Below are positions 35,688 through 46,371 of a DNA stretch of 64,000 nucleotides, one piece after another. The translations under genes were made by a program, and so were the position numbers. The notes under the pieces are model-generated. The model ran no database searches. It was not told where the DNA came from and saw only the letters and a program-made list of their open reading frames with translations. The DNA is from JBEVJK01 sp963791325 (GTDB lineage Bacteria; Pseudomonadota; Alphaproteobacteria; Rhizobiales; Rhizobiaceae), in the NCBI GenBank assembly GCA_963791325.1, contig CAWBRU010000018.1, forward strand, positions 124,001-188,000, in the 5' to 3' direction. How positions within the stretch are numbered: position 1 is the first letter of the stretch; the number at the start of each line of letters is the position of its first letter.

Positions 35688-36739
35688 GCCTTCTCGAAGT
35701 CCAGGAGCTGGTTCAGCACTTTCCGATCGTCGGTTCCAAGGCGGTGGTGCGGGCCGTCAACGATGTCTCCTTCAGCCTCGAGCGCGGCGAAACGCTGGCG
35801 CTGGTCGGAGAGTCCGGCTCGGGCAAGACCACCATCGGGCGCTGCGTGCTCGGCCTGATCCGGCCGACCGGCGGGCGGATCCTGTTTGACGGCGCGCCGC
35901 TCGGCGGCGCCCGGACCGTGCGTTCGCCCGAGCTCTGCGGCAAGCTGCAGCTCGTCTTTCAGGAGCCGACCGAATCGCTCAACCCGCGTCTGCCGCTGTT
36001 CGAGCTGATCGGCGAGCCGCTGCGGGCATTGAAGGTGTCGCGCGCCGACCGGGAGCGGAAAGTCCGCGCCGCCGCGCGCCGGGTGGGGCTGGCCGAGTCG
36101 CTGCTGGCCCGCTACCCCGCGGAGATCAGCATGGGCCTGCAGCAGCGCGTCGGCGTTGCACGGGCGATGATCTCGGAGCCGCAGGTGGTGGTGCTCGACG
36201 AGCCGACCTCGGCACTCGATCCGACCGCCCGGGCAGAGATCATCGACCTTCTGATCCGCATCCAGCGCGAGCTCGGCACGGCCTATCTGTTCATCAGCCA
36301 TGATCTGTCGGCGGTGCGCCACATCAGCCAGCGTATTGCGGTGCTCTATCTCGGCAAGATCGTCGAGCAGGGGCCGTCGCCGGTGCTCTTCGCGCGCCCG
36401 TCCCATCCCTATTCGGTGGCGCTGCTGGCCTCGGTGCTGCTGCCCAATCCGCGTATCAAGGCAGGCGGCGACATCACGCTGTCGGGCGAGATCCCGAGCC
36501 CCATCAACCTGCCCCCGGCATGCTATCTGGCCGGCCGCTGTCCTTTGGTCATCGAGCCCTGCCGCACGGCGATGCCGCCGTCCGAGGCGGTCGGCCCCGG
36601 CCATAGCGTGCGCTGCTATCGCCACGCCGAGGTGGCGGCGATGCAACCCAAGTCGGACAGCTTCACGCGCTTCCAGCGCGAGGCCGAGCGCATTCTGGGG
36701 GTCGGCGTGCCCGCTGCCCCGGTGCAAGTCAATCCGTGA
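35684..36739 (+). CDS. ABC transporter ATPase, DppF-like, with altered signature motif
   Basis: This 351-residue cytoplasmic ATPase pairs with the preceding DppD-like subunit. Walker A GESGSGKT (42-49), Q93 (VFQEP), Walker B/Glu LDEPTS (D172, E173) and H206 (ISHDL) are all canonical. The signature LSGGQ, however, reads ISMGL (148-152). In an ABC dimer each ATP sits between one subunit's Walker motifs and the other's signature. Its Walker side therefore faces the intact LSGGM of the partner, forming the competent site. The C-terminal cysteine-rich segment (CYLAGRCPL, EPCRTAM) is typical. The ATG at 35684 overlaps the upstream stop. Confidence 0.9.
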   Translation: MSLLEVQELVQHFPIVGSKAVVRAVNDVSFSLERGETLALVGESGSGKTTIGRCVLGLIRPTGGRILFDGAPLGGARTVRSPELCGKLQLVFQEPTESLNPRLPLFELIGEPLRALKVSRADRERKVRAAARRVGLAESLLARYPAEISMGLQQRVGVARAMISEPQVVVLDEPTSALDPTARAEIIDLLIRIQRELGTAYLFISHDLSAVRHISQRIAVLYLGKIVEQGPSPVLFARPSHPYSVALLASVLLPNPRIKAGGDITLSGEIPSPINLPPACYLAGRCPLVIEPCRTAMPPSEAVGPGHSVRCYRHAEVAAMQPKSDSFTRFQREAERILGVGVPAAPVQVNP

Positions 36740-36753
36740 GACAGGAGGCGAGG

Positions 36754-37500
36754 ATGGGAAAACTGGACGGCAAGGTAGCGGTGATCACCGGCGGCGCCAG
36801 CGGCATCGGCCGCGGCGTGGCGCTGCTCTTTGCCAGCGAAGGTGCGGCGGTCGGCATCTTCGATCTCAACGAAGCCGGCGCCAATTCGGTCGCAGCCGAG
36901 ATTGCCGGCAGGGGTGGCAAAGCCGCCGCCGCGGCGGGTGACGTCAGCAGCGAGACCGACGTGAAGGCGGGGCTGAAAACTCTGGTCGGCGCGCTCGGCG
37001 ACGTCGACATCATGGTCAACAATGCCGGCATGGACACGACAGCCGAGCTGGACGGCATGGCGACCGAGATGTGGGACCGCATGATCGCCGTGCATCTGCG
37101 CGGCACGTTTCTGTTCACCCGCGAGGTGCTGCCGGCGATGAAGCGGAAGAAATGGGGCCGCATCATCAACCTGTCGTCGCAATTGGCCCACAAGGGTGCG
37201 CCGACGATGGTCCATTACGTGGCGGCCAAGTCCGGGATCATGGGGTTCACACGCTCGCTGGCCTATGAGGTTGCCCGTGACGGGATCACCGTCAACTGTG
37301 TCAATCCGGGACCGATCAACACGCCGCTGCTCGATGCGTTGCCGCAGGACTGGCTCGACCGCAAGCGCGGCGAGCTGCCGATCGGCCGGTTCGGGGAAGT
37401 GGAGGAAGTCGCGCCGGTGTTTCTTTTGCTCGCGTCCGACGAAGGCTCCTACTTCATCGGCGCCAGCTTGAACGTCAACGGCGGCGACTACATGATCTAG
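36754..37500 (+). CDS. Short-chain dehydrogenase/reductase (SDR)
   Basis: This 248-residue classical SDR has the NAD(P) motif TGGASGIGRG (TGxxxGxG), NNAG, catalytic Ser in NLSSQ, and YVAAK with the Tyr-x3-Lys pair. An acidic residue after the second strand (GIFDLNEAG) suggests NAD preference. The C-terminal GASLNVNGGDYMI is typical. The ATG has ACAGGAGG upstream and lies 14 bases after the ATPase gene, so it is the last gene of the uptake operon. It probably oxidises the imported compound or a derivative. Confidence 0.92.
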   Translation: MGKLDGKVAVITGGASGIGRGVALLFASEGAAVGIFDLNEAGANSVAAEIAGRGGKAAAAAGDVSSETDVKAGLKTLVGALGDVDIMVNNAGMDTTAELDGMATEMWDRMIAVHLRGTFLFTREVLPAMKRKKWGRIINLSSQLAHKGAPTMVHYVAAKSGIMGFTRSLAYEVARDGITVNCVNPGPINTPLLDALPQDWLDRKRGELPIGRFGEVEEVAPVFLLLASDEGSYFIGASLNVNGGDYMI

Positions 37501-37578
37501 CCGGAAATCCGGCGCTTCGGTCCGGCGCCGCTGCCTTCATTCTTCCGCTCCTTCTCGCGCTTGCAGCGACGGCTGTGA

Positions 37579-37592
37579 CACTCATCTGAGTG
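37579..37592. promoter_or_regulatory. Inverted repeat CACTCA-TC-TGAGTG
   Basis: A perfect 6-bp inverted repeat with a 2-base centre lies 127 bases before the small gene at 37720. There is no T-tract. It may be an operator; the regulator is unknown. Confidence 0.3.
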
Positions 37593-37719
37593 CCGTTCTG
37601 CGACCTCAGGAGCGCATTGGCACAATTCTTGAAAGGGAATGAGTGATGAGTGGCGGCTGACCCGGGATGAGACAATCGAGATCTCACAGGGGTGCCGCGC
37701 AAGGGAGAAGGTTGGGACC

Positions 37720-37959
37720 ATGGAACATTCGGTTGTGACGAGCAGCGCGGCGTCGAGCGAGACGCACTTCTTCGTCGGCGAGCCGCTGCAGGGCGAGCGC
37801 CATTGGCAGGCGATCGTCTATGAGGCGAAGTCGCGGGATCTGCCGATCGGCGGTCCGGGCGACATCTGGGCGATCGTGCTGGCCGACAGTGCCGACGAGG
37901 TGTTGGAGCGGGCACGCATGACGACGCGCTATCTCAACGCCCGCCGCATGATGCAGTAA
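37720..37959 (+). CDS. Hypothetical 79-residue protein
   Basis: This small soluble protein was not recognised. Its composition is ordinary for a folded protein (HFFVGEPLQGERHWQAIVYE, DIWAIVLADSADEVLERAR), with no signal peptide or membrane segment. Support is codon usage like its neighbours and AAGGGAG at 37701-37707, somewhat distant from the ATG. Function cannot be inferred. Confidence 0.6.
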   Translation: MEHSVVTSSAASSETHFFVGEPLQGERHWQAIVYEAKSRDLPIGGPGDIWAIVLADSADEVLERARMTTRYLNARRMMQ

Positions 37960-38291
37960 CACCCTTTGCGCGGGCCGCGGCTCGTCCGGCGGCGGCTGGG
38001 TTCCCCGGCGCTGCCGCGGCGGCTGTCCTTTTCAGACATGTCGGCCCGCGTCCTCCGGCCCTTTGCCTTCCTGTGCAGTTCCGGCCGGTTAAAGGCCGCT
38101 TCCGGCTTTGGTTGCGCATGCCGATGTTCGTCCAGCCTGCCGGCTGGGCCGGCCGGAAAGCTACACTCGTTAGGATGATTTGACCCTGCTTTGGGCTTAG
38201 CGGCCGGCGCAAAAGTCAAGGTTTACATCGCGTGTCTCAAAATCTAGCGTCTGGCCGGGGTTGGTCGCGTATTGGCGGGCGTGCGGGGGAC
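37960..38291. other. Intergenic region before the response regulator
   Basis: These 332 bases show no recognisable gene, repeat or operator. They must contain the promoter of the response regulator at 38292, whose frame is open upstream to a GTG at 38232. Confidence 0.45.
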
Positions 38292-38972
38292 ATGCAAAGA
38301 ACATCGGTTGCGTTCGTGGACGACCATCCCGTTTTGTTGGAAGGTCTCGTCGCCAACTTTTCGGCACGCGCCGACTACGCCGTGGTCGGAATAGGTAGCT
38401 GTGCCGGAGACGCTCTGACCGTCGCGACGCGGCAGCGGCCGGACGTGATGGTCATCGACCTCAACATGCCGGGAGATCCGTTCGAGGTGATCGCAAAGAT
38501 CACCCAATTTTCGCCGGCCACGAAAGTGCTCGCCTTCACCGCTTCGGCAGGCGTCGATTATGCGGTTCGTGCACTGGAGGCGGGAGTGAGCGGGTATGTG
38601 TTGAAGGGCAGCTCGGCCGACGAGTTGTCGGACGCCATTCGCAAGGTGCTGACGGGGGAAACGTTCATCACTCCGAGCTTCGCGACAAAGGTAATCGTGG
38701 CGCTGCGCGATGCCTCGCTGCGCAAGCTCGCGGCCCGCGCCATCAAGCTCAGCATCAGAGAAGATCAGATCGTCAAGCTGCTGCTGCGCGGCAGGACCAA
38801 CAAGGAAATCGCCAACCAGCTGAACATCAGTGAGAAGACGGTCAAGCATTATATGACCCTGCTGATGCAGAAGCTCAACGTGCGCAACAGGCTCGAGGTG
38901 ATCATCGCCGCGCAAAAGCTCGGCGAGGAGTATCGGGATCAAGGATCCGCACGCGGCGGATTGATCAACTGA
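38292..38972 (+). CDS. NarL/FixJ-type response regulator
   Basis: This 226-residue two-component regulator has an intact receiver: acidic pair Asp10-Asp11 (FVDDHP), phospho-acceptor Asp56 (MVIDLNMPG), Thr in AFTASAG and Lys in GYVLKGSS. The C-terminal LuxR-type HTH is RTNKEIANQLNISEKTVKHY. The partner is most likely the histidine kinase encoded tail to tail at 39184-40650. GTG 38232 is an alternative start but would add 20 unconserved residues. Targets are unknown. Confidence 0.9.
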   Translation: MQRTSVAFVDDHPVLLEGLVANFSARADYAVVGIGSCAGDALTVATRQRPDVMVIDLNMPGDPFEVIAKITQFSPATKVLAFTASAGVDYAVRALEAGVSGYVLKGSSADELSDAIRKVLTGETFITPSFATKVIVALRDASLRKLAARAIKLSIREDQIVKLLLRGRTNKEIANQLNISEKTVKHYMTLLMQKLNVRNRLEVIIAAQKLGEEYRDQGSARGGLIN

Positions 38973-39107
38973 TCGCTGCCGCGGTTTCGGCATCACCGGA
39001 AACGATGTCCCGTCGGGAAGCGCGAGACGGCGGGCGGAGAGCGGCTCGCGCGTTCTGGCTAGAACGGGCGCTTCTTCAAATCGCCACCTTGCTCTCATCC
39101 TTTGATT

Positions 39108-39184
39108 GAGCATGATCTCCGCGACAAACGCGTTCCGCGTTTTGCGCGAGGAAAAACCGGTGTCCACCTTTCCGGATCATACTC
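39108..39184. repeat. Intergenic mosaic repeat with inverted ends GAGCATGATC / GATCATACTC
   Basis: This 77-base element has terminal inverted repeats matching nine of ten positions and an inner CGCG-rich palindrome (ACGCGTTCCGCGT). It resembles short repeats common in Mesorhizobium-like genomes. Its right end reaches the first base of the histidine kinase stop codon. It may act as a bidirectional hairpin between the converging regulator and kinase genes. Confidence 0.6.
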
Positions 39185-40650
39185 TAGGGTGAGGCGGATC
39201 GGTCCGTTTCGACCGGCAGAACCGCGGTGATCCGCGTGCCGATATCCGGCCGGCTGGCGATGTGAAACGATCCCCCGGCGGCCTCGATCCGCTTCTTGGC
39301 TCCGAGAATGCCCAGGCGGGGACGACCATCCATGTCGGCGGCGTCCCGAATGCCCGGCCCCCTATCGCTGACCGACACCGTGACCGCCGCGTCCCGTTCG
39401 AATGCCTCGACCTGCTGGCCCTTGCCGTCGGCGTAGCGCGCCGCGTTGTTCAAACATTCCTGGACAATGCGGTAGATGCAGGATTTGAGCCCTTGTGCCA
39501 CTTTCGGCAAGGTGCCGATCTCGACCTCCACCTCGGTGCCGGTCCAACGCTCATGACGAGCAACCGCCAACCGGATCGTGTCCTCGGTCGACAGGTCTTT
39601 GAGTTCCGGCAGGATCAGTCCGCTCGAGATGAAGCGCAGCTGATCGATCGCTTCTGCGGTGGCAGCCTTGAAATCGATGGCCAAGGGAGCCTTGCTGAAC
39701 GCGGCCAGCGCGGGATCCGGCCTTGGCGCGTTGAGCATCGCGACGCTGAGCAGCTGGATCGGACCATCGTGGATTTCGGCTCCAATGAGGCTCAGAAGCT
39801 CCTCATTGGCCTGCATTGATCTGCGCCGCGTCTCGTCTGCGACAGCACGCAGAGCCTGATTTTGCCGAGCCAGCCGTCTGGCGATGACATAGTTGCGCTT
39901 GAGCCCGATCTGCTGCCGCTTGATGGTGTTGTGGGCCGTTCTGACCAACATGAAAAGCATCAGCAGCCCGAGCAGCAGAAATCCCAGCCGGATCAACCAG
40001 GAGCCGCGTATGGTGGTGATTGCGGAGCGGTTCGACGTCGCCAGGTCCTGGTTGAACTCGCCGACAGCCATGACCTTTCCGGCTTCGTCGTGGATCGGCA
40101 GGTAGATTTCAAGGATCGCGTCGCCCTTCTCCTCACCGGGCAAGTCATTGTCGGCGCCGCGGTTGCCGAAGGTGAACACCGTCTTGCCGAGCGCGGCAGC
40201 CTTCAGCTCGGGCGAGTCGAACACCTTTCCGACGAGATCGTCCTGCGTGGCGTAGACGATCGAACCGTCGGGCTTCCAGACCTTTACCGACTGGATGTGG
40301 GAGTCGATCCCGGAGCGATCGAGCGCTGCCTCCATCTCGGCCAGCCGCGCCGCGGACAGATGCGGCTCGGCCAACAGGCGGCGGACCTGCGGGGCGATGA
40401 TGCCCTCCATGAAAACTGCGGCGACATCGACATTGCTGCGGATCAGGTTCTGCTGGATCCAGCGGTTCTCGATCACTCCGGCCAGGCCGATAAGCAGCAC
40501 CAGCATGGCTGCGGCCGTGGCGATGAATTGGCCCGAAAGGCCTAGCCGCTGCCAAGAACGCGCCAGAGCATTGCGTCGCAAACGCTGCGACCAAGGTCGG
40601 ATCAATCCTCTGGCCAAAGTCGGACCCGCCGTTCCGGCCGAAGTCGCCAT
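39184..40650 (-). CDS. NarX-type sensor histidine kinase (HisKA_3)
   Basis: This ~488-residue membrane kinase has transmembrane segments at about 42-60 and 219-237 flanking an extracytoplasmic sensor region of about 158 residues. The sensor reads like a single-Cache/PAS-type fold (VKVWKPDGSIVYATQDD). The HisKA_3 phosphoacceptor is His294 in GAEIHDGPIQLL. The ATPase domain shows an N-box in VQECLNNAARYADG and a G1 box in SDRGPGI. The start at ATG 40650 is proposed; the frame is open to 40755. Its partner is probably the NarL-type regulator convergently encoded 211 bases away. The signal is unknown. Confidence 0.88.
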   Translation of the reverse strand: MATSAGTAGPTLARGLIRPWSQRLRRNALARSWQRLGLSGQFIATAAAMLVLLIGLAGVIENRWIQQNLIRSNVDVAAVFMEGIIAPQVRRLLAEPHLSAARLAEMEAALDRSGIDSHIQSVKVWKPDGSIVYATQDDLVGKVFDSPELKAAALGKTVFTFGNRGADNDLPGEEKGDAILEIYLPIHDEAGKVMAVGEFNQDLATSNRSAITTIRGSWLIRLGFLLLGLLMLFMLVRTAHNTIKRQQIGLKRNYVIARRLARQNQALRAVADETRRRSMQANEELLSLIGAEIHDGPIQLLSVAMLNAPRPDPALAAFSKAPLAIDFKAATAEAIDQLRFISSGLILPELKDLSTEDTIRLAVARHERWTGTEVEVEIGTLPKVAQGLKSCIYRIVQECLNNAARYADGKGQQVEAFERDAAVTVSVSDRGPGIRDAADMDGRPRLGILGAKKRIEAAGGSFHIASRPDIGTRITAVLPVETDRSASP

Positions 40651-43600
40651 CGGCGACTGGACCTTATGATCTAACTTCAAATCGCGACCTCGATCACACT
40701 GGCTCTCGAATGCGCACCATGGGCCATTGTCCCGGACGGCGCAGTTGGAGATCAAAGTGCATTCCGGCGGCCGCGCACCAGTCTATGACGCGCTCCGTTG
40801 CCCGGCAATCGAGCACTTTTGCCTCCGACACCAGGGGAACAGGTTTTCAGAGCGGCGCGAGGCGCCCGGGTGGAGGGAATACAATGGTCACTTACATCAG
40901 GTCCGATCTGGAGTTCATCCTCAAGCAGATCAAGATTGCGGAGGATCACGCGCTCTACGTCAATTCCAACGGCGCCGACGGAAGGCCGCTGTTCGGTCCC
41001 GGTGTCAATGGCCAGCAGGCACTGATTCCAACCTATAACCTCGCCTGGGGGCTGCGGACGGTCGACGGCTCCTACAACCATCTGCTGCCCGGCCAGATCG
41101 AGTGGGGCGCCGCCGACAACGAGTTTCCCGAGCACCTCGGCACGGACTACCGCAGCATCATGGTGCCCGGTGGGCCGGGCGGTGCGCTGGTGGAAGTCAC
41201 CTATACGCCGGGAGCCGACAATGACGGTCCGGGTTCGGCCGGGCCGGGCGACGTCTTCGACCCGACCGTGCGGACGATCTCGAACCTGCTCGTCGATCAG
41301 ACGCTCGGCAATCCGTCGGCGATCCTGACCGGCCTGCAACGCGCCGGCCTGGTCGCGCCGCAAGACCAGATGGCCGCCACGGCCGCTATTTCGGCTGCAT
41401 ACGAACCGCTGAAGCCGCTCTTCAACGCGGTCAACGACGCCGAGCGGGCCTATGCCGAAGCCTCGGCCGCGGCCTCGGCGAGCCCGGGCAATGCTGCCCT
41501 GCAGCAAGCGGCAGCCGATGCCCAGCAGGCCCTCGATGCCGCACGTGCAGCGCTCGACCTCGCCGATGACGCTTTGCTGGACCTGCTTTCAGCCAACGGC
41601 ATCGAGCTCGAGGGCGCCAACGTCAAGATCACCAATGCGGCCCCCGACGAAGGTCTGTCGGCACCGTTCAACTCCTGGTTCACGCTGTTCGGCCAGTTCT
41701 TCGACCACGGCCTCGACCTCGTCGCCAAGGGCGGCAGCGGCACCGTGTTCATTCCGCTGCAGCCCGACGATCCGCTCTATGTCCCGGGCAGCCCGACCAA
41801 CTTCATGGTGCTGACCCGCGCCACCCTCGGCCGGGCCCGGCCAAGACGGCATCATCGGCACGGCCGACGACACCGACCGTCCGGTCAACACCACGACCTC
41901 CTTCGTCGACCAGAACCAGACCTACACCTCGCATCCCTCGCACCAGGTGTTCCTGCGCGCAGTACGCAGCTCGAACGCCGCCGGCGACCCGGTCGCCACC
42001 GGCAAGCTGATCGAGGGCGCGCAACGGCGGCATGGCGACCTGGGCGCGACGTCAAGGCCCAGGCAGCCGAGATGCTCGGCATCCAGCTGACCGACTCCGA
42101 CGTCGGCAACGTGCCCCTGCTGCGCGACCGACCCGTACGGCAATTCATTCCGCGGCCCGAACGGCTTCCGCAGATGGTCACCGGCGATCGGACTGGTCGA
42201 CGGCATTCCGAACACGGCGGACGCCATCGTCGTCTCCGGCACCTCGGCCGCTCCGGTCGCCGGCCAACGCGATCCGCACCGGCCACGCCTTCCTCGCCGA
42301 CATCGCGCACAACGCGGTGCCGATCGGGCTCGCCGACGGCGACATCGAAATCGGCCTCGGCAATCCCGGACAATCGGCCACCACCGGCCAATACGACAAC
42401 GAACTGCTCGACGCGCACTTCATCGCCGGCGACGGCCGCGCCAACGAGAATATCGGCCTGACCGCCGTCCACCACGTGTTCCACTCCGAGCACAACCGGC
42501 TGGTCGACCACACCAAGGAGGTGGTGCTCAGCGATGCCGCCCAGATGATCGCCGGCGGCGCGAGCCAGGCCGAGGCGGTCGCCTTCCTCAACGAATGGCT
42601 CTCGGTCGACGTGGCGACCGTCCCGGCCTCGGCAGCCGGCCTCGTCTGGGACGGCGAGCGCCTGTTCCAGGCGGCGAAGTTCGGCACCGAGATGCAGTAC
42701 CAGCACCTCGTGTTCGAGGAGTTCGCCCGCAAGATCCAGCCGAACATCAACGTGTTCCTGGTGCCCGACGGGTTCGACGTCACGATCGATCCGTCGATCG
42801 TCGCCGAGTTCGCGCATGTGGTCTATCGCTTCGGCCACTCGATGCTGACCGAGACGATCGACCGCTTCGACCCGAGCTTCAGCTGACGATCACATCGGCC
42901 TGATCGAGGGCTTCCTCAATCCGCTGCAGTTCCAGAACAATGGCGGCGCGGCGATCGTCGACGCCGACATCGCCGCCGGCGCCATCGTCCGCGGCATGAC
43001 CCGGCAGGTCGGGCAACGAGATCGACGAGTTCGTCACCAGCGCGCTGCGCAACAACCTGCTCGGCCTGCCGCTCGATCTCGCGACCATCAACCTGGCGCG
43101 CGGCCGCGACACCGGCGTGCCCTCGCTCAACGAGGCGCGCGCGCAGTTCTACGAGGCCACCAATCAGGACGCGCTGCTCAAGCCCTACGAGAGCTGGGTC
43201 GATTTCGCCGGCCATCTCAAGCACGAGGCCTCGATCATCAACTTCGTCGCCGCCTACGGCACGCACGACCTGATCACCGGCCAGACGACACGTCGAAGGC
43301 AAGCGCGACGCTGCGCTGACCCTGATCTCCGGCCAGTCGTTCGGCGGGCTTGCCGTGCCGGCCGACGCATCCGACTTCCTCAACGCCACCGGCGCCTATG
43401 CCGGCGGCTCGCTCGGCGGCCTCGAACAACGTCGATCTGTGGATCGGCGGCCTGGCCGAGGCGATCATGCCGTTCGGCGGCATGCTCGGCTCGACCTTCA
43501 ACTTCGTCTTCGAGGTGCAGATGGAGAAGCTGCAGAACGGCGATCGCTTCTACTACCTGCAGCGCCTCGACGGCCTGCATCTGTTCGGCGAGATGGAGAA

Positions 43601-43918
43601 CAACTCCTTCGCCGTCGATGATCATGCGCAACACCGATGCGACGCATCTGCCGTCGGACGTGTTCTCGACGCCGGGCCTCATCCTCGAGGTCGACAAGAC
43701 CAAGCAGTACAATCCCGACACTGGCGTGAGATCGACGTGGCCGGAACGGCATCTGGCGACGACCCGCTCACCACCGACGTGGACGAGAGCGCCGACAATC
43801 TCGACACCAATCCGACCCGGTCGGCAGCGGCATCCTGACCCAGCTCGTCATCCGCAACAATCCGTCCACGCCCGGCGCGGACACCAACTATCTCCGCTAC
43901 ACCGGCGGCGACCACGTG

Positions 43919-44450
43919 GTGCTCGGCGGCACCGAGCAGAACGACACCCTGATCGCCGGCATCGGCGACGACACGCTCTACGGCGACGGCGGCAACGACC
44001 GGCTCGAAGGCGGCTTCGGCAACGACATCATCAACGCCGGCGACGGCGACGACATCATCGTCGACTCCGGCGGCGACGACAACATCAAGGCCGGCAAGGG
44101 CAACGACGTGGTCCACGCCGGTCCGGGCCTCGACCTGGTGATGGGCAATGACGGCCAGGACTTCATCTTCCTCGGCACCGACATGGGCTCGGAGGTGTTC
44201 GCCGGCACCGGCAACGACTTCATCTACGGCAACAAGAACGCCGAGCGCATCCTCGGCAACGAGGGCGACGACTGGATCGAGACCGGCACCTTCGACGGCG
44301 CGCCGGGCGACAATTTCGACGAGATCTTCTCGCACGACGAGATCGACGGCAACGACGTGTTCCTGGGCGACGGCGGCTTCGACGAGTTCATCGGCGAAGG
44401 CGGCGACGACATCTTCGTCGGCAGCGCCGGCCGCGGCAAGATGGCGGGCA
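43919..44450 (+). repeat. RTX nonapeptide repeats, block I
   Basis: Tandem GGxGxDxxx-type coding repeats (GDGGNDRLEGGFGNDIINAG and following) form a calcium-binding beta-roll right after the peroxidase domain. The block lies in one uninterrupted frame. Confidence 0.8.
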
Positions 44451-46371
44451 TGTCCGGCTTCGACTGGGCGACCTACAAGGACAACACGTTCGGCGTGAAC
44501 GCCGATCTGTCGATCCCGATCGTCTTCGACGAGGCTCCGACGCTTCCGCAGAACGCCGCGCTCGACGAATACGAGTCGATCGAAGGCCTGTCGGGCACCA
44601 GGTTCAACGACGTGCTCACGGGCTCGAACACGCTGGCCGAGGAACGCCTGCCGGCGGCGCAGGGCGGCACCGAAGGCTATCACGGCAGCTTCCTCGACGC
44701 GCAGGGCATCGCGCTCATCGCCGGCCTGCAAGGCGTGCTCGGCAGCCGGCGTCAACTTCTTCAATGCCGGCGACATCATCCTCGGCGGCGACGGCAGCGA
44801 CCTGATCCAGGGCAATGCCGGCGACGACATCATCGACGGCGACAAGTGGCTCAACGTGCGCATCGGCAGTCATGACCGGCTGGAATGCGAACGGCCCCAC
44901 GGGAGCCGAGCGGACGTTCGAGCTGGTCAACGGCCTGCCGCAGGAGATCAAGAGCATGACCAGCCAGGTCACGCTCAGGCTCGACGCGGCCGGCAGCGAG
45001 GTGGCGACCGGCGGAACGCTGGTCACCAAGCCGCTCAGCGCCTGGATGTTCGAAGGCGATTCAATCCGGGACAACTGCAGATCATCCGCGAGATCAAGAT
45101 CGACACGACGGCTGGTGACATCGACACGGCCAAGTTCCAGGGCAACCGTGCGGCCTACGCCTTCTCGGCGACTGCGGACGGCCAGGTCATCGTCACCGAC
45201 ACGAGCGAGCTCAACCTCGACGGGTCGGACCGGCTGCGCAACATCGAGCGGGTCGAATTCGCGGACAACAACCCGCTCAACATCATCGTCGGCACGCCGA
45301 ACAACGACGTGCTCAACGGCACGGCCGAGGCCGACCTGATGCTGGGACTGGGCGGCAACGATGTGCTCAATGGCGGCGCCGGCGACGACATCCTCGTCGG
45401 AGGCCCCAACGCGGCAACGTCCGGCGGCACGTTCATCGACGATTTCGGCGGTGCAGCGAGCTACACCGACAACAACGGCACCCTGACCTTCAATGGCGGG
45501 TGGGTCGAATCCGGAGGTGAGACCCCGACGAGCCCAACGGCCGGCGACATCAACATCAACGGCGGGCGGCTGCGCTTCCAGGGCGATGGCGGGATCGATG
45601 GCGGCGAGACCATCACACGTGCTGCCAACCTCAGCGGCCTCACCGCTGCCACGGTGAGCTTTGCCTGGGAAGGCGACGATCTCGATGCGGGCGAGACGGT
45701 GCAGGTCCAAGCCTTCAACGGCACGACCTGGGACAATCTCGGCACCGCGCTCGGCGGCGATCAGACCGGAAACTTCTCCGCCGCGCTGACGGCTGCGCAG
45801 ATCGGCGCGCACACTGCGATCCGATTTGTCGCCAACGGCTCGTTCGACGCCGGCGAAAACTTCTTCGTCGACAACTTCACGATCACGGGCTCGGCCGTCG
45901 AGACCCTGAACGGCGGCGCAGGCAACGACACCTACTCGTTCGCGGTCGGCGACGGCAGCGACATCATCAACGAGCTGGCGAATGAAGGCGCTGCCGATCG
46001 CATCTCGATCCTGGTGCCGGAAGTCATCGATCCGGTCACGGGGCTTCCGGTCGTCGATCCGGCCACCGGCCTTTCGCTGCGGACGATGACGCTGCTCGAC
46101 GCCAACGACAATGGCGGCGGCACGCAGGACGGCGATCTGGTGATCAGCTACGCGATGCCGGGCGGAACGACGCAGCAGATTACGGTGGCCAACCATTTCG
46201 ACCGGCACCAATGCCCAGACCGGCGTGGAGCGCATCAACTTCAATGGCGCCAGCATCCACGGCTACCAGCTCGGGGCGGAAGACTACCTGATCAGCAGGC
46301 TCGATCCCGCCCAACGCACGAGCGAGGCAAACGGCGTCAACCTGGCGACCTCGACCGCCAACAACTTCATC

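Noticed and set aside
37574..37589. A fourth CRP-type site starting TGTGA
   Set aside because: The second half reads TCTGA instead of TCACA; the symmetric element there is a different inverted repeat, CACTCA-TC-TGAGTG.
40710..40883. An earlier start for the RTX peroxidase
   Set aside because: The upstream 58 codons are Arg/Ser-rich and unlike the family; ATG 40884 has GGAGGG at correct spacing.
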